From Mycteria americana (taxonomy: Eukaryota; Chordata; Aves; Ciconiiformes; Ciconiidae), in contig NC_134368.1 in NCBI RefSeq assembly GCF_035582795.1, positions 31,866,501 through 31,930,500 on the forward strand: a DNA stretch of 64,000 bases. Reading direction: 5' to 3'. A program made the position numbers and the translations under genes. The first letter of the stretch is position 1. Each line of letters starts with the position of its first letter. The notes under the pieces were generated by a model. That model was not told where the DNA came from and did no database searches. It was given only the letters and a program-made list of their open reading frames with translations. This document shows, piece after piece, positions 41,835 through 58,942 of this stretch.

Positions 41835-41931
41835 TTCCTGAACAACTTTTACAGTGGTTACCAATGGGACATCTTCAAATGTTTTCACACTCACAGGGCG
41901 GCTTTTTCTTTTGCTACCTTGTCGGTACTGA
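41835..41931 (-). CDS. KDR: KDR exon 28, C-terminal tail
   Basis: This 97-base exon encodes SQYRQGSKRKSRPVSVKTFE, DVPLVTTVKVVQE. Two AG dinucleotides lie close together at the acceptor; the outer one (exon starting at 41931) keeps the SQY codons in frame with exon 27. A basic SKRKSRP patch is shared with human. Confidence 0.95.
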
Positions 41932-44900
41932 CTGAAAAGAAAACAAAACAAAAAAAGTTTTGTGTCCACTATCCACAACTTGGCTGCAAACAGCACAATG
42001 ATATCAGAATCCTTTTATCTCTCTACAGAGAGGTTAATCCTTTTGTCAAAACATATTATGCAAACCTCAAAATATCCATTTATTGAAATGGATGAACAGC
42101 CTAGAAAGTGGCGTGTTTCTGACCTTCTGCTCCTGACAACCTTGATCTCTGAGCAAATTCTAAGAAATGGCTTTGAGAAAACAGCTCCTTTCCTCAGTTA
42201 CACTGGAGGGCTTCACTTCCTGCAAGCTTCGCTTAGAAGTATAATAAACAGAGGAGCCTGGAGCACAGACATGTGTCTCTTCTTTTGGACTGCACTTCTG
42301 AGACCCCTGGCTGGACCTAGGTCAACAACAGCAGACTCAGCAGACTGCCGCCCTTAAACCGTGGGGATCAGGTCAGGGAGTGCTACATCTCTCTTGAAGG
42401 CTCTTCTCCAAAAGAAGCCCTCTGGTCAGGATGACATCCATAAAAAATATTGGACAAAAAAATAAAATTGACTTTCATGGAGGTACTGATACAGCAAAGA
42501 AAACAGCTACCCTCAGCTTTCTGTCTAAGTGGATATGGAATAAAATGGATGTTGTCCCAGTTAAACAGGACCAATTTATGTTCCTAACAGCTAACAAAGA
42601 AAAAGCCATGGAGTTAGAAGAGAAGCCTGCATCCACTTGAAGCACAAAGCTGGAGGCAATTAAGAGCGTTGTTCATCCCATTTCCCAGCTTTGAGCCTAG
42701 CTACGCTGAGTCCTGCCTATCTCCAACAGACATTTATTTAAACTGGTGGGGATTTTACAAGTTCCCTGGGTAGCCTGCTCAGGTGCTCAATAACACTTAG
42801 AATGTTTTTCAAATATTAAACCCACGTATTTGATTCAAATAAAATTTGTCCTATTGCTGAGGACACAGAGTAATTAATGAGCATCCTCTTTTGAGCAACT
42901 TTTCATATACTGAAAACTATGTTCCCTCTCCGTTTTCTCTTCCTAGGTTTAACAAAATCAGTTCTTTCAAGATCTCTGCACTGACCATGTCTTCTGCTCC
43001 TGTTACTCTGCAATGGTATCTAATCCACTTCCCACCCAACCCTGCCAGGACCAAAATGTCCATCTAATGGACAATCGAGTCCACTTACCCTCCTGGACAA
43101 CCTGACCTTGAATGATGAGAAGTTCATTCCACAACTTGCCTTCTTAGTCTGAAAGCTCCCCGTGTGCTTGCATTTAATTGTCCACACAGGCACAGAACTG
43201 CATGGCCGGGACTACAGTTACCAGGGCGGCGAGGACTGGGAATCCCAGCCTCTTGATCTGGACAACCTCCCAGGTATGGGAGTCCTGCCTCTGCTCAGCC
43301 CAGACAAGAGTCAGCCTACGTGGGCTACAATGAATGAGATCCTCCTGGTTAAGCCAAGCTACTGTGCAAACAGGACCAGAAATAGTGGGCAGGCAGGGAG
43401 GGGCCACATGTGGAGCCTGACTCCAGCCTGGTGGCGGTGAGGGCTCAGCTGACGCCCTGACAGCATTTCCTGACACGTGTTTGCATTTTGTAATAAGCTG
43501 TCCCATAAAAAAAGGGCCAAAAATGCCCTACAGAAAATACATCTTCCCTGCTATCTGCCAAACCAATTATTCTCTCTCAAAAAAAGGAAACTTGGATGGT
43601 TTGACTTGATTTTTTCCTGACAAATTCATGCTGGCCATTTTTAGTTGCTTCATTTTCCTGTAGGCATTTACCATTATTTAGCTGACTGTTTATCCCAAGA
43701 TCATTCCTAGGATTCAAGTTAACCTGATTTCAGGGTTACTCCTTTTCTGTTTTTCTCTAAAAACAGGCATTATCTTTAGACTTCCTTAAATCTTCTTTAC
43801 CTCACCTGACTGTTCTTAATGACAATCTTACAAGGTTCAGAAATTGCGTATCTATTTCCTAAGCCAAATACTGCAGATGTTAGGAGGTCCTGCTGATTTT
43901 AATTTACCTCAGTAATCTAAATATTCTTTAATATTCTCTGTTTTCCCTGTGCTTGCTTCTCCTCCTCCAGCTTTGATTTAGAGATTGTATTTATCAGCCT
44001 CTCCTCATACTTAATACTTTTGTGAAGACTGAAGAAGACATTACTGAACAGATCAATCTTTTCCACTACTTGTATACCAAGATCCATGCCTACAAAATCG
44101 TTTTCAGCTACCAGAAGAGAAGAATAAAGCCCCAAAACATGTCTGAGGCTCCCCACTTTGCCTCTCCTAGCATGGTTGTCACAAGTGCTTTCTCACAAAC
44201 CCTGTCACACTGTAAGACAAGAGAAAAGAGTTTCAAAGTCTCTTTAAAATGTTGATGGGGAGGTTTTAATTCTGTTCATAACAGGAAGTACAGACCGGGA
44301 AAAGCCATATAGGAAGTATTAGAAGTGGAAAATAGGTGTGATGTTTTCAGTGTTAAATCATGCTTTTGTGTCTTTTAAATATTTACATTTTGGACTGCCC
44401 CGCTACTAAAACACAGGGTTGAGAGTTCAGCTCTAGGACCATAAGTTCAACTGAAGTGCGAAATGCACTGTCTGCGCCTACCTAGGCTTTTCCAGGACCA
44501 CATAAAAATGCGATCCTGCAGTACTCAAAATGACTGGGAACTTTGTTTGTCTTTGGTGGATATAACACAAGCAGTGAGGGAGAGGGCTCCACTTTGTGGA
44601 AACCACATGAAAACTGTCAGCAGAGTCCATCTCTGTTCTGATGGTTGGATCCATCTCCTATCCTTCTTCTTCTGAGATTGCAGCAAGGACCCCAGAGCTC
44701 CCAGCATCTAAGCGGCTGAATTTGATCTTAGGCAGCACTGGATGAGAAAATCTCTTTCTCCCTTACATCCTGTGCCCGAGGTCCTCGCAATGTCCAACAG
44801 AAGCCCTGCTTAATTGCATTACTACAAACTCCTTACCGGGGGTGCCACCTCTGCCACAATACCCAACAGCATCTACCACTATTGGTCCATCGTGGGTGCC

Positions 44901-45390
44901 CCAGCAGCCCACCAGAAGCAAGCAGTAGACAAAATCCAGTGATGACGCTATTTAGGTCGCTTTCCCCTTGGCTATCAATTCATGACCTATTTACCACCAT
45001 TTCACCTTGGGAGGAAAAATGCCAGGGAGGTTATTAATGACAGATCTATTACCATTAATATTTTAGGGAGCTGCAATACAAGAGTGTGAACGCAACTGAA
45101 TTGGATTGGTAAAACTTTGTATTTGTTCTGGTTCTTAAAAACTAAATAACAAATACTCACTTTTTTTTGAATGAGAATACCAAATAGGGTAGCAAAAAAA
45201 AAATCCCTAGCATTTGGGGAGGTAAGAAACTAGTTTTTGCCTGCAAAAACTCTACAGGTTCATTCTTATCCCTATGGAGGAGGTCAAATATGGACCAGGC
45301 AGCTGAAGTCTCTTCCTTTCATTTTCCCTGCCCCCAGCATGAACAAAACCTGCCCAGAGGCCCCAGTAGGATGTCCACCATATAAAATAC
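41932..45390. other. KDR intron 27, largest intron in view
   Basis: A 3,459-base intron. A GC-rich block at 43,190-43,450 has an open frame of 92 codons but no recognisable protein. No LINE fragment or tandem array was identified. Confidence 0.65.
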
Positions 45391-45542
45391 CTAATTCCTG
45401 CTGTGTTGTCATAATGGAATTTAGGATCACAGACTTCCTCTTCCTCCCTACAGGAAGCAGGTGAAGTTGGGAGAGAGAGACCCGAATCCTCTTCCATATT
45501 CAGCGATACTGACAAAGGAAGGACAACGTAGTCTTTACCATC
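45391..45542 (-). CDS. KDR: KDR exon 27, tail with Y1175 and Y1214 sites
   Basis: This 152-base exon encodes [20 protein letters not shown], then GLSLPTSP and [14 protein letters not shown]. It contains the tyrosine equivalent to human Y1175 (KDYVVLP), known to bind PLC-gamma, and the one equivalent to Y1214 (FHYDN). Confidence 0.97.
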
Positions 45543-47420
45543 CTGTAGAATGCAGTGAAAAAATATAAAAATTAAATAAGGCTACAGAGATACAAAGACA
45601 TAAACAGCTACACACACATATGTGGAGAATGCAGCAGTCCAACAGAGCTACCGTGGTTGTTTTATTAAACTATGAGCATTATACCACCCTCGCAGGAGCA
45701 GCTTCATTAAAAGAGGAAACTTAGTAAGAGCCACTGCCAAATAGTTTTCAATAAAAAAAAAGAGATTTATATATGGCATACTGTGACATAATGCGTACAC
45801 TGAACTTTTTCTTGATGTCTTTGAAATAAAAAAATTAAATTCTAGTAATGTTTGGATTGCAATGACACAAAGAACATGACCCTGAGGGGAAAAAATAACC
45901 TTAAACTGAAAGTGAGATTGAGTTGGACCACAGCATCTGAATCATAAAACCTAAATTAAATATAAGAAGTAAAGGAAAAAAGAATGAAATGGAGATAGCA
46001 AAAAGGAAGTTTTCTATCAATACTTTGGCATCTAACTTGACGTGAATAACAACAACAACATTTTTAAAAAAATTTTCCATTTGTTTACATTTCTGCTCTA
46101 AAGTATGAAGAGAAAAAATGGATTATGCATCCTTTGGTACTGCATACCTATTTATAGTCCCATAAGAAATCATTTTGTAGATTCCCCCCTTGTCTCTAAT
46201 TTTTTTGCATTTATCCCTTTTGGACTACAATATGACACATGTATAATCAGCTATTAGTTATCAGACAGTAAATCATGTTTGTCTGCTATAGTCACAGTAC
46301 ACTACAGTTTATGACAAGAGTCTAAATCATTAGTAATGCAACCAGATTAGGTTATGGGCAAATATACATATAGTATGTTCTGAACATACAAGGAAACACA
46401 TTTTTTACAATGAGCACTGGCACAGATTGCCCAGAGAGGCTGTGGAGTCTCCATCCTTGGAGATATTAAAAAACCACCTGGACATGGTCCTGGGCAACTG
46501 GCCCTAGGTGCTTGAGCAGGGGGTTTGGACCAAGGACCTCCAGAGGTCCCTTCCAACCTCAGCCAGTCTATGATTCTGTGATACGTAAGATTCAAGCTGC
46601 TCTGTAGGAAAGTGAACAAATTATATCCTTTCTGAGTTTTGGTATGCACAGAAGACAAGATACTTTGGAAGGACAGGTAATTCTCATCACTACCAATAGG
46701 TCGGAAAGGGAGAACTAGTCTAATAGGAGAGCACGTGGCAAAATCCAGTCTCCTTCGTCCGAGTGCTCACATCTATTGCCCTGGCCTTGTTCACATTTGT
46801 GGTGCATGAAGAGGGAGCCACAAGATGGAGAACCCAGGAGGGAGGGAGGCCCGTGTACCCCACCTGGAAGCAATGGGCTCTCTTACCACAATGCCTGTAT
46901 ATCGGACAAGTCCTAATACGCTTATCCGTATGGAGCTGCTGACAGGCAGTGAAATGCCTGTATCCTTGTCTTCCAGAAGAGTAATTAAAAACACTGCGTC
47001 CCACATCCTCACATATGCCAAGATATCTATCTTTGGCACAGTAAGATCAATGGGAGTTACCTGCCGAAATGCCTCTGCAGTACGCACAGAAATTGGCAGC
47101 AGAGCAGGGAATTGAGCCTGTGCCAACAACTCCTCCGCAAGACAGCTAAGCAACCACAGCAGTCCTGTCACGGGAAGCCCTTGCTGGCAGGGCAAGGTGG
47201 CTTTTGGTTACCACAACAGACCTCTGCGATCTTTCCCCCACCAGGTCATTCTTCTCTGCCAGTTGCCCCAGCTGCCGGTCAGTAACAGGAGCGGTGGAAG
47301 AAGCCCAGGCTACCCGACAGCTCCAGCAGACCGTACCCGGCCGTGGGATTTCGTGGTGGCTGGTGGGACAGGCAGGGTTCAGCTGGTGGTTTTAGCAACC
47401 AGAGAGTACATTTCATGTAC
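45543..47420. other. KDR intron 26
   Basis: A 1,878-base intron. Apart from the CR1 3' fragment at about 46,399-46,581, it is unique-looking; the last 600 bases before exon 26 are moderately GC-rich without recognised content. Confidence 0.65.
46399..46581 (+). mobile_element. CR1 LINE 3' fragment in KDR intron 26
   Basis: The plus strand reads the familiar end of avian CR1: GCACTGGCACAGATTGCCCA, then GTGGAGTCTCCATCCTTGGA, GACCTCCAGAGGTCCCTTCC and a terminal ATTCTGTGAT-type repeat. It is 5'-truncated, as nearly all CR1 copies are, and lies antisense to KDR. It is well preserved compared with other relics here, so it is one of the younger copies. Confidence 0.9.
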
Positions 47421-47526
47421 CTGACGGACGTTGGCTTGCAGTAAATTCCCCAGGTGCTCCACCAGTTCTGAAAAAGTTGGTCTCTGCTTAGGGTCTCCGT
47501 GCCAGCAATCCAGCATTGTTTGGTAC
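47421..47526 (-). CDS. KDR: KDR exon 26, end of kinase domain
   Basis: This 106-base exon encodes [20 protein letters not shown] and [15 protein letters not shown]. The CW(H)-(5)-RP pattern is the conserved end of tyrosine kinase catalytic domains. It is the last exon of the catalytic domain. Confidence 0.97.
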
Positions 47527-47641
47527 CTAGAAGGACAAAGCCCATTAAAATATCAGCATAAAGAAAACAGCACCTATTGCTTGCTCAAGCACCTGCTGTT
47601 ATTGTGAGGTACGTGTGGGCAGCTGGAAGAACAGCTTCTCA

Positions 47642-48135
<494 letters not shown>

Positions 48136-48247
48136 CTAATGAAAATATTTCCCACAGCAGAACTCCAAAGGACCATACATCGCTTTGAATGGTATACACT
48201 CTATCAAAAATGGTTTCTGGTGCCATCCATTTTAGGGGTAGTCTGGC
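48136..48247 (-). CDS. KDR: KDR exon 24, kinase APE motif
   Basis: This 112-base exon encodes [20 protein letters not shown] and [17 protein letters not shown]. It carries the LPLKWMAPE motif that ends the activation segment and the DVWSFG motif of the C-lobe. Confidence 0.98.
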
Positions 48248-48317
48248 CTGAAAGCATTTCCGTAAACAAGAAGGTATCACAGTTTAACAAAACACTGAGT
48301 TCCCACAAACCCATTTA

Positions 48318-49851
<1,534 letters not shown>

Positions 49852-49952
49852 TTTGCGTGAAGCCAAGAACTCCATTCCCCTCGCCACCTGGAAGCTATAA
49901 CAGATGAGGTCCTCCATGGTCAAAGGGTTCTTGCAAAGGTCTTCAGGACCAG
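49852..49952 (-). CDS. KDR: KDR exon 22, end of insert and helix before HRD
   Basis: This 101-base exon encodes [20 protein letters not shown] and [13 protein letters not shown]. Human has DLYKD with Y996 where this protein reads DLCKN, so that phosphorylatable tyrosine is missing. The rest is strongly conserved catalytic C-lobe helix sequence. Confidence 0.96.
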
Positions 49953-51436
49953 CTGCAAAGAATCAGACAACAGTCAAACATGCCCTTTGTCACAGATTTC
50001 ACCCATAACTGCTTCTTAGGTAAAAGTCCATCTTAACCTTATGCCACATTGAACTGGAAGAGCAAACCAAGCCCTTTTTTGGCTACATAATTATCTCTAA
50101 CAACCCATTTTACACCAAACTAGTCCTGTGTAAAATAAACTTTGAGATGATGGGTTATACCCCAGGCCTCCTTGCTTATTTCCAGAGTTCCCACCAGTGG
50201 AAAGGTTTGCGAAACAATCCCAAAAGAAAAACAACCAAAACTCAGCTCACAAGTTCCTAGGACAGGAAAGGTTTGCTGTGGTTTCAGCAGATGAATTTGG
50301 AAACCGATGAGAGGGAGGCCCCACCTAGTCCTTACGGAGGAAGAATATGCCATGGGGAGAAAGACTTGAATTTGGCAAAAGGCCCTGCTAATTTAGGGTA
50401 GAAGAAGCCTAACCTCATCCTCTAGTGACCTGAAGGAATAATGTACTCAAGTATCCAAGAAAGATACCTAGGCATTTAGTTCCTGCTGAAATAAACAACT
50501 CAATGGCTTTGCTCAGCTCTTGATTTTAAGAAGAAATCTACCAAGAACTACAACACTGGTGGCTAAAACCCTCATCTCAAGGCCTGCTCTAGGTCTACAT
50601 ACTGCTTATAACATCCCAGATCAGAGGGTCAGTGGTTACACCAGAAAGGTCTGAAAAGGACCAAAATGGTGTGGAAATGCATACAGTGCATGCCTGACGT
50701 TACCTATTAGGATCGCATTGAAACCACAAGATCATCCTCTGTGTTAACATACTGATGTTTTTCTTTGCATTACATGACTTTTAGCAGAAGTACAGGCAGT
50801 TAAGCTATGGCCTCCCTCCTGACCAGTCTGATCTCGCTGCTTGCTGAAATCAGCGGTCTCTGAAACATGTTGGCAGCACTGAGCACTTTGCGGTGTCTCT
50901 GCAAAGGAGAACATGGCAAATGCATCAGTGAAACCGCTGCAGAAGGTACATATATCCAGGGGAGGCTTTGAATGAGCGGATAATTCAGGTTTCCTGTTCC
51001 TGACAGACCACCTGCGCAGAGGGAAGGCAAATCAACCTCTCTGCTAATAAGCAGTGAAGCAGATGGCATTTCACGATATTTAACTTCTTGGTAAACATTG
51101 AGGAAATCCAGTTAGCATCCTGGCGCATCCCTCTCTGCACTGCCTTCGGAGTTTGTGCTCTGCGATTTTCCCTGAAGAGACTGGAAGGTTAAATAGACGG
51201 ATCTCCAAAAGGCAGTGGACTAAAAACACACCCTTTTCAGACAGGACATTACCTGGGATTGGGCTGAGGGGTTTGGGATGCTGAACTAGATGATCCATAG
51301 CTTGGGAACTTTGGTTATCCAGGAAATACCCTGCACACAGTTTTGAGGGAGCTTTGGAAATCACGTGGTCCCCAATGTGCCTCATCAGCCCCCACCAATG
51401 ACAGCTGTTAGAACACCAGGAGAAGACATATCCTAC
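49953..51436. other. KDR intron 21
   Basis: A 1,484-base intron of unique-looking sequence; nothing recognised. Confidence 0.65.
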
Positions 51437-51593
51437 CATCCTCCTCTTCCACATCACTGAGGGACCGCTCCTCCACAAAGCCAGAGCTTGCTGAGCTCTG
51501 GCTGCTCGTGATGCTGTCCAACCGTTGCTTCAGGTCCGCAGAGACATCACCAACATAGTTCTCCTTCCCCTGCCGAAACCTGGCACTTTTGGT
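51437..51593 (-). CDS. KDR: KDR exon 21, kinase insert domain
   Basis: This 157-base exon encodes [36 protein letters not shown] and [13 protein letters not shown]. This is the kinase insert that splits the catalytic domain and recruits adaptors. The tyrosine equivalent to human Y951 (NYVG here, DYVG in human) is kept, but one extra residue lies before it (KEN-Y against KD-Y). Confidence 0.96.
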
Positions 51594-53317
51594 CTAGAAA
51601 TGTGAGGGGAGAGTGGAAGAAATCAGAAGCAGAAAGTGTGCCAGAAGTTTCCTCGGGAGAGGCAATGACGCTCCCCACAGTCTGTGCCACGGGCACCACT
51701 GAAAGCAGGGAGGGCAGCCCAGCACTGGCATGACCGGCTGATCGGCTCCAAGACAGCTCTGGTTGGGGCACCAGGCTGGCGCGGTGACAGCGCCGGCAAA
51801 GCCCAACGCATGGCTCACCGGCTTGAGCACCCTCTGCCACTCCACAGCATGGCTTTAGCCTGCTCCCGCCTCCTCCCAGCCGCCCCCCATCAACATATCC
51901 ACTTGCTTGGGAATAAATGCACGCCGACCAGCTGGCTTTCTCAGCTCCCTGGTGCCCACCACTTGTGAAGGATGCGTGGATGCTGCCGAACCCCCTCTCA
52001 TACTCTTGAGCCTCTCCGTACTGCTACAGCTTTACCTCCTGCTGCTGCAAAGACCCTTCCGCTAAACCTCTACCTTGGCCAAAACCCTAGCAGCACTCAA
52101 AATCTGATTTATTTCCTTCTTCCCCTAAGCCACCAAATGCCTCTAGGGAGGATGCCAGCCCCGCAGGCTTGGTCCGCCATGTTTCCATTTTCTTCTGCTT
52201 CAGTTTGGTGACTTTTCTGCCCTGGCAGGGCTGTTTTTTTCCGTTGCCAATTCCCATCCCCACTGCTTGTGTAAGCAAGGGTCAGCACCCTTGTGAAACC
52301 CTGCCTCTTCCTTCAAGGCCTCTCCGATATTTGTTTATCCTTTTTACCTCACAAGAGGATGCAGCGAGTTGCCTTTGCCAATATAAAATAGTAAACAATG
52401 ACTCCAAGGATGAAGAAAAATAACCCCCTGGAGAACAGACAAGCAGTTTGAAGAAGCTCTTATCTAAACACAGCAGCTGCAGGAAGACTGAAGTTCAGGT
52501 CTACCAGCATGGCAGAGCACAGCCCAGGGGCCTCCCTCCTGGCTGGGGGTAAAAGGGGTAGGGTCCCGAGCACGATGCTCAGTGCTGAGCACCCTCAGCC
52601 GTGCTCTTCATCCAGCAATCTGACCCTCAGAGGGGATGGACGCTTCCAACCTTCTCCAGAAATCAGACCCTCACACAGAGGTGAACAGAAACGAGTTTGA
52701 AAATGCTCATCTCCATCCCCACTCTCCTTTCAAATCGGGGTGCAAAGAGGGGCTGTTGTGATGGGAACTCGCCTTTGCAAAGGACTGGGGAGGTGAAAAG
52801 CTGAACGTGAACTCATGAGATACATCACTTATACAAAATGATTAACGGCAAAAAAAAATGTATAGCCTGGTTCAGCAATGAGCCAAGCGGATAGCAGAAA
52901 GGATAATCATGTGACAGAAGATAGCTATGGATATCTAATGGATATATATACTAAGCAGGGAGTGTAGTTATTTAAGGTGGTCTGGAGTTGAACTAAGAAA
53001 GGAAAAAATTCAGGCTGATAATCAGAAAAAACTTCCTGACAGATATGGCCAAGTGTAGAATAATCTGCCAAGGGAAATAGTGGAAGCCCAGTTCCTTTGC
53101 ACATTTTAAGCTAACAATAACAAAAGAGCTACATTGCAGGGGCCAGGGGAAAGACTAGATGACCTCTGATGTCTTTGCCATCTCTCATTCCCATGAGAAG
53201 TACTAGATATTCAGCGTCCCCAAGGATTGCCACTACAGTCGGCACTAGAAACAGAAACACTGTGCGTGGAAAAAACCCACCAAATCACATATTATGCTGT
53301 TAACCTTGACTCCTTAC
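51594..53317. other. KDR intron 20
   Basis: A 1,724-base intron; a degraded CR1-like 3' segment occupies about 52,975-53,200. The part from 51,600 to 52,700 is GC-richer with no recognised content. Confidence 0.65.
52975..53200 (+). mobile_element. Degraded CR1-like 3' segment in KDR intron 20
   Basis: The order of segments (AAAAAACTTCCTGACAG, then AATCTGCCAAGGGAAATAGT, then AGACTAGATGACCTC) follows the 3' end of CR1-type LINEs, with heavy divergence and no clear terminal repeat. It appears to be an older subfamily than the copy in intron 26. Confidence 0.6.
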
Positions 53318-53406
53318 CTTGTACGGGACAAATTCACTCCTCTTGCTCCGTAGGTAAGCTGACAGATTTCCAAACTTGCAATATTCCACGATCACCATGA
53401 GTGGGC
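53318..53406 (-). CDS. KDR: KDR exon 20, kinase hinge
   Basis: This 89-base exon encodes [20 protein letters not shown] and ends FVPYK. It contains the hinge and the start of the kinase insert region. Human KDR has Phe (F918) where this protein has Tyr (VEYC); VEGFR1 carries Tyr at that place, so the change is compatible with function. Confidence 0.96.
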
Positions 53407-56155
<2,749 letters not shown>

Positions 56156-56338
56156 TTATGTATCAGAAATTAACAGAGGGCTGATAATGGGGAAAGGATG
56201 AGTTATATCCTATGGGACCACAGAGCCCATCCGGGGGTCCTGCATCAGGGCAGCCCCATGGCAAGCCAGGACCTGAAACACCCCCCAGCACAGTGCTGGC
56301 TGCAGTATGACTAAATGGCTCGTGCAATGAAGACACAC

Positions 56339-56474
56339 CTAGCTTTAGCCGGTCTCTGGGAAACTCCCACTTGCTGGCATCATATGGGAGCCGTTCGCAG
56401 TGCTCGTCTATAGGGACTTCATCAGGATCCATGATGATTGACAAGTAGCCAGTCTTCATGTCCCCTCCGTTGGC
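56339..56474 (-). CDS. KDR: KDR exon 17, juxtamembrane segment
   Basis: This 136-base exon encodes [19 protein letters not shown], then [20 protein letters not shown]. It contains the juxtamembrane tyrosine equivalent to human Y801 in GYLSI, and the [13 protein letters not shown] box that precedes the glycine-rich loop of class III/V receptor kinases. Confidence 0.97.
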
Positions 56475-56881
56475 CTGGAAAATGGTATTAGTTGTAGTTG
56501 CACAGATTTTTTGCTGGTGATGTGCAGGCAAAGTGCCATTTTCTCACTTTTAAGTGTTCCACTATTTCCCAAAAATGTCAGGCTACCATTTCCCTACGCC
56601 ATGTCATCGTGAGTGTGATCATCGTTAATTACTTGCACTTTTTTTTTTTTTTTTAAATAAACAAAACCAGCTGAAACATTTTTTCTCCTGTGAGGGTCTG
56701 TTCAATTAAAAACAAATTTCTGTGCCCCTGGTTCCAGGCAAGAATGTTACGGCATGGAGAGAAAAAATGTGTCTGTTGATTTAAGAACAATGGAAAGAAA
56801 CAACACAAAAGGCCTCAAGTCAGCTCTCATTTGTCATGCAAGACCAGTGCTGATAGGACAGTATGAGAATTTTTTCATTAC
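56475..56881. other. KDR intron 16
   Basis: A 407-base intron with a run of T on the plus strand at 56640-56655; otherwise unremarkable. Confidence 0.7.
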
Positions 56882-56988
56882 CCGCTTAACGGTTCGGAGG
56901 ATGATTACAAGAAGCAACCAGAAGAACATGGCAATCACTGCAGTGCCAACGAGGATAATGAGCTCCAGATTTGTTTTCTCTTCAGTGC
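56882..56988 (-). CDS. KDR: KDR exon 16, transmembrane helix
   Basis: This 107-base exon encodes [20 protein letters not shown] and the rest of the transmembrane helix ([10 protein letters not shown]), followed by the cytoplasmic stop-transfer residues RTVKR. About 24 consecutive hydrophobic residues are visible. It is nearly identical to human KDR and fixes the boundary between outside and inside. Confidence 0.97.
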
Positions 56989-58658
56989 CTGGGAAGAAAT
57001 AAATGAATATCTGAGTGATAGTTGGAAGCGTATTGGTTTTGTTCATTCATTAAAGTAGAGAATGGAGGTCCTTGTTCTGAAGGTTCGTTTTAAAAGTGCA
57101 ACATGGAGCAAGGAAATGAAAGCAAAACAAAACAAAAAGCTTGGCGTTTTATGTTGGAATATTACACTTAGTTTTGTGATGTTTTACACACCACCCAATT
57201 TCGTAGCACCAGCTTTGTTCCAAGGACAGTATCTGGACCTTTGGCAAATATAAAAAAGTAAAATCTCACATTTTTAAAAGAAATCATTGTTTTAGAATAC
57301 TCAGAATGAATAACTCTTTCATCAGAAACTGAAAAAAACCCATCATATAGTAAATAAAGTGCTGTGAGAATGACCCAGAGAACAATCTCTCTCTTGTCTC
57401 TTTACATGCTTCAGCTGGGGCATGAAAAAGCGTGGTTCTACAAGAACACGTGAAAATAAGGTCTTATTTACAACATCCCTTTTCCAGTAAAACAGTCTCC
57501 AGCAGATACCACTTGAACATCTATTAATACGCAGGAGCAGCTCTCTTCTTCAGCTCCCGTTCGCCACATCATGCTCCTGTATTTCATCCCTTGCACCATA
57601 CAGATTTTCCTACACAGCAGCACACTCCGTTGCATGATGCCAATGAGCTGCACTATAAATTTCTTAGAGTGAAACAGTATGTCCTACACAGATTTCCAAC
57701 TTTTACAGACATGCCCCAGCCATATTTACCACATCAGCTGAAATCCACATTGATGTCAGCTGCAGATCATTTCCACCCCATGTAAACATATTGCTCAACA
57801 CCTTAATATCCTAATGGGACCTACAAGAATAACAGGATACTGCATTAATTACAGATTGGACAATCACCCTGACTTATAAGACAGAGGTTTGTGAACGATT
57901 CCGTGACTAAATTTTGCAAATGTACTAATATCAAGGGCAAGGAGCTTTTAGTTCGAGGCTTCTCATTGCAACTCTTGGTGGAAAGTCCATCATGGTTCCA
58001 GCTACTCAGACTGCAGATTAACCTCTTGTTAGGATTTATTGTTTATTATTGCGAATTGCATTTCAGCGTGCCACAAGAGGACTGGAACAAGTGAGAGATG
58101 GGTCTCACATACGCTACTTGCAGAGCTTGGTGGATTGAGGCTGGAGTTCCCTAATCCAAAACTGCTACCTGTTCCTACCACTGAAATGGGATGGCAATCA
58201 CAACAGAGTGATCACTCTTGCACAAAGTCATCACTCTGTTTTCCTTAGATGCTGTGACAGCAATGACGTAGCTTAAAAAGTTACAACTGTTAAAAAACAG
58301 TGTGACAATTACATTGCCAAGACAACAGAGATGCCCCAGGATATCTGGAGGTTTAGGTAGGCTCTGTTGTATAGGTTTGCATGTAATACAGACTGGCAGA
58401 GTTTTTCTTTGCAACCACAAGATAGATTCAACTTTTGTTGAAAAGCACTAAACAACGCTGTGGAGAAGAACGTGTCAGCTTCAACAGCTGGGATTATGAT
58501 GGCTATGACAGCACCCAACTTGCGCTTGATAGGAATGGTCAGGACTTTTCACAAATCTCGTGGTGTATTTTCAGATCTCCGATCAGGACAGCCAGTAGAT
58601 TTTCCTTTTAGTGATTATAAAGATTTCATGCACAATCGGGAAAGAAGCTAACACTAAC
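56989..58658. other. KDR intron 15
   Basis: A 1,670-base intron of unique-looking AT-rich DNA. No LINE, tandem repeat or coding segment was recognised. Confidence 0.65.
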
Positions 58659-58790
58659 CTTCCACTGAAAAAAAAGCCACTGCTTTTCTGCATCCAAGGA
58701 CATTACAGGCAAGGCAGGTGTATAGCCCTCCATCTTCTTTCCTCACTCGACGTATGGTTAGCGTTTTGTTTCCATCTTTCAAAACAATAC
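58659..58790 (-). CDS. KDR: KDR exon 15, Ig domain 7 second half
   Basis: This 132-base exon encodes [20 protein letters not shown], then GGLYTCLAC and FFSVEG. In the human receptor, an Arg and an Asp in the RVRKED loop of domain 7 form the contact between two receptor molecules next to the membrane; both are kept here. The donor is GTTAGT, less strong than its neighbours but canonical at GT. Confidence 0.96.
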
Positions 58791-58942
58791 CTGGGAAAAA
58801 TCATGATTCTTAGTTCTGCTATTTTTATGCCGCTTTGTGTTAAAAATTCAAAATGAAACTTTTCATGGTCAAAATCAGCAGTGAGTCCCATGAAAGAAAG
58901 CCCTTAAGTGATAGAAAATTATAGCAAAGGAGCAATCCTCAC

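Noticed and set aside
43162..43440. GC-rich block with a 92-codon frame in KDR intron 27, considered as an extra exon or retrogene
   Set aside because: Exons 27 and 28 join in phase without it, and the translation is not recognisable.
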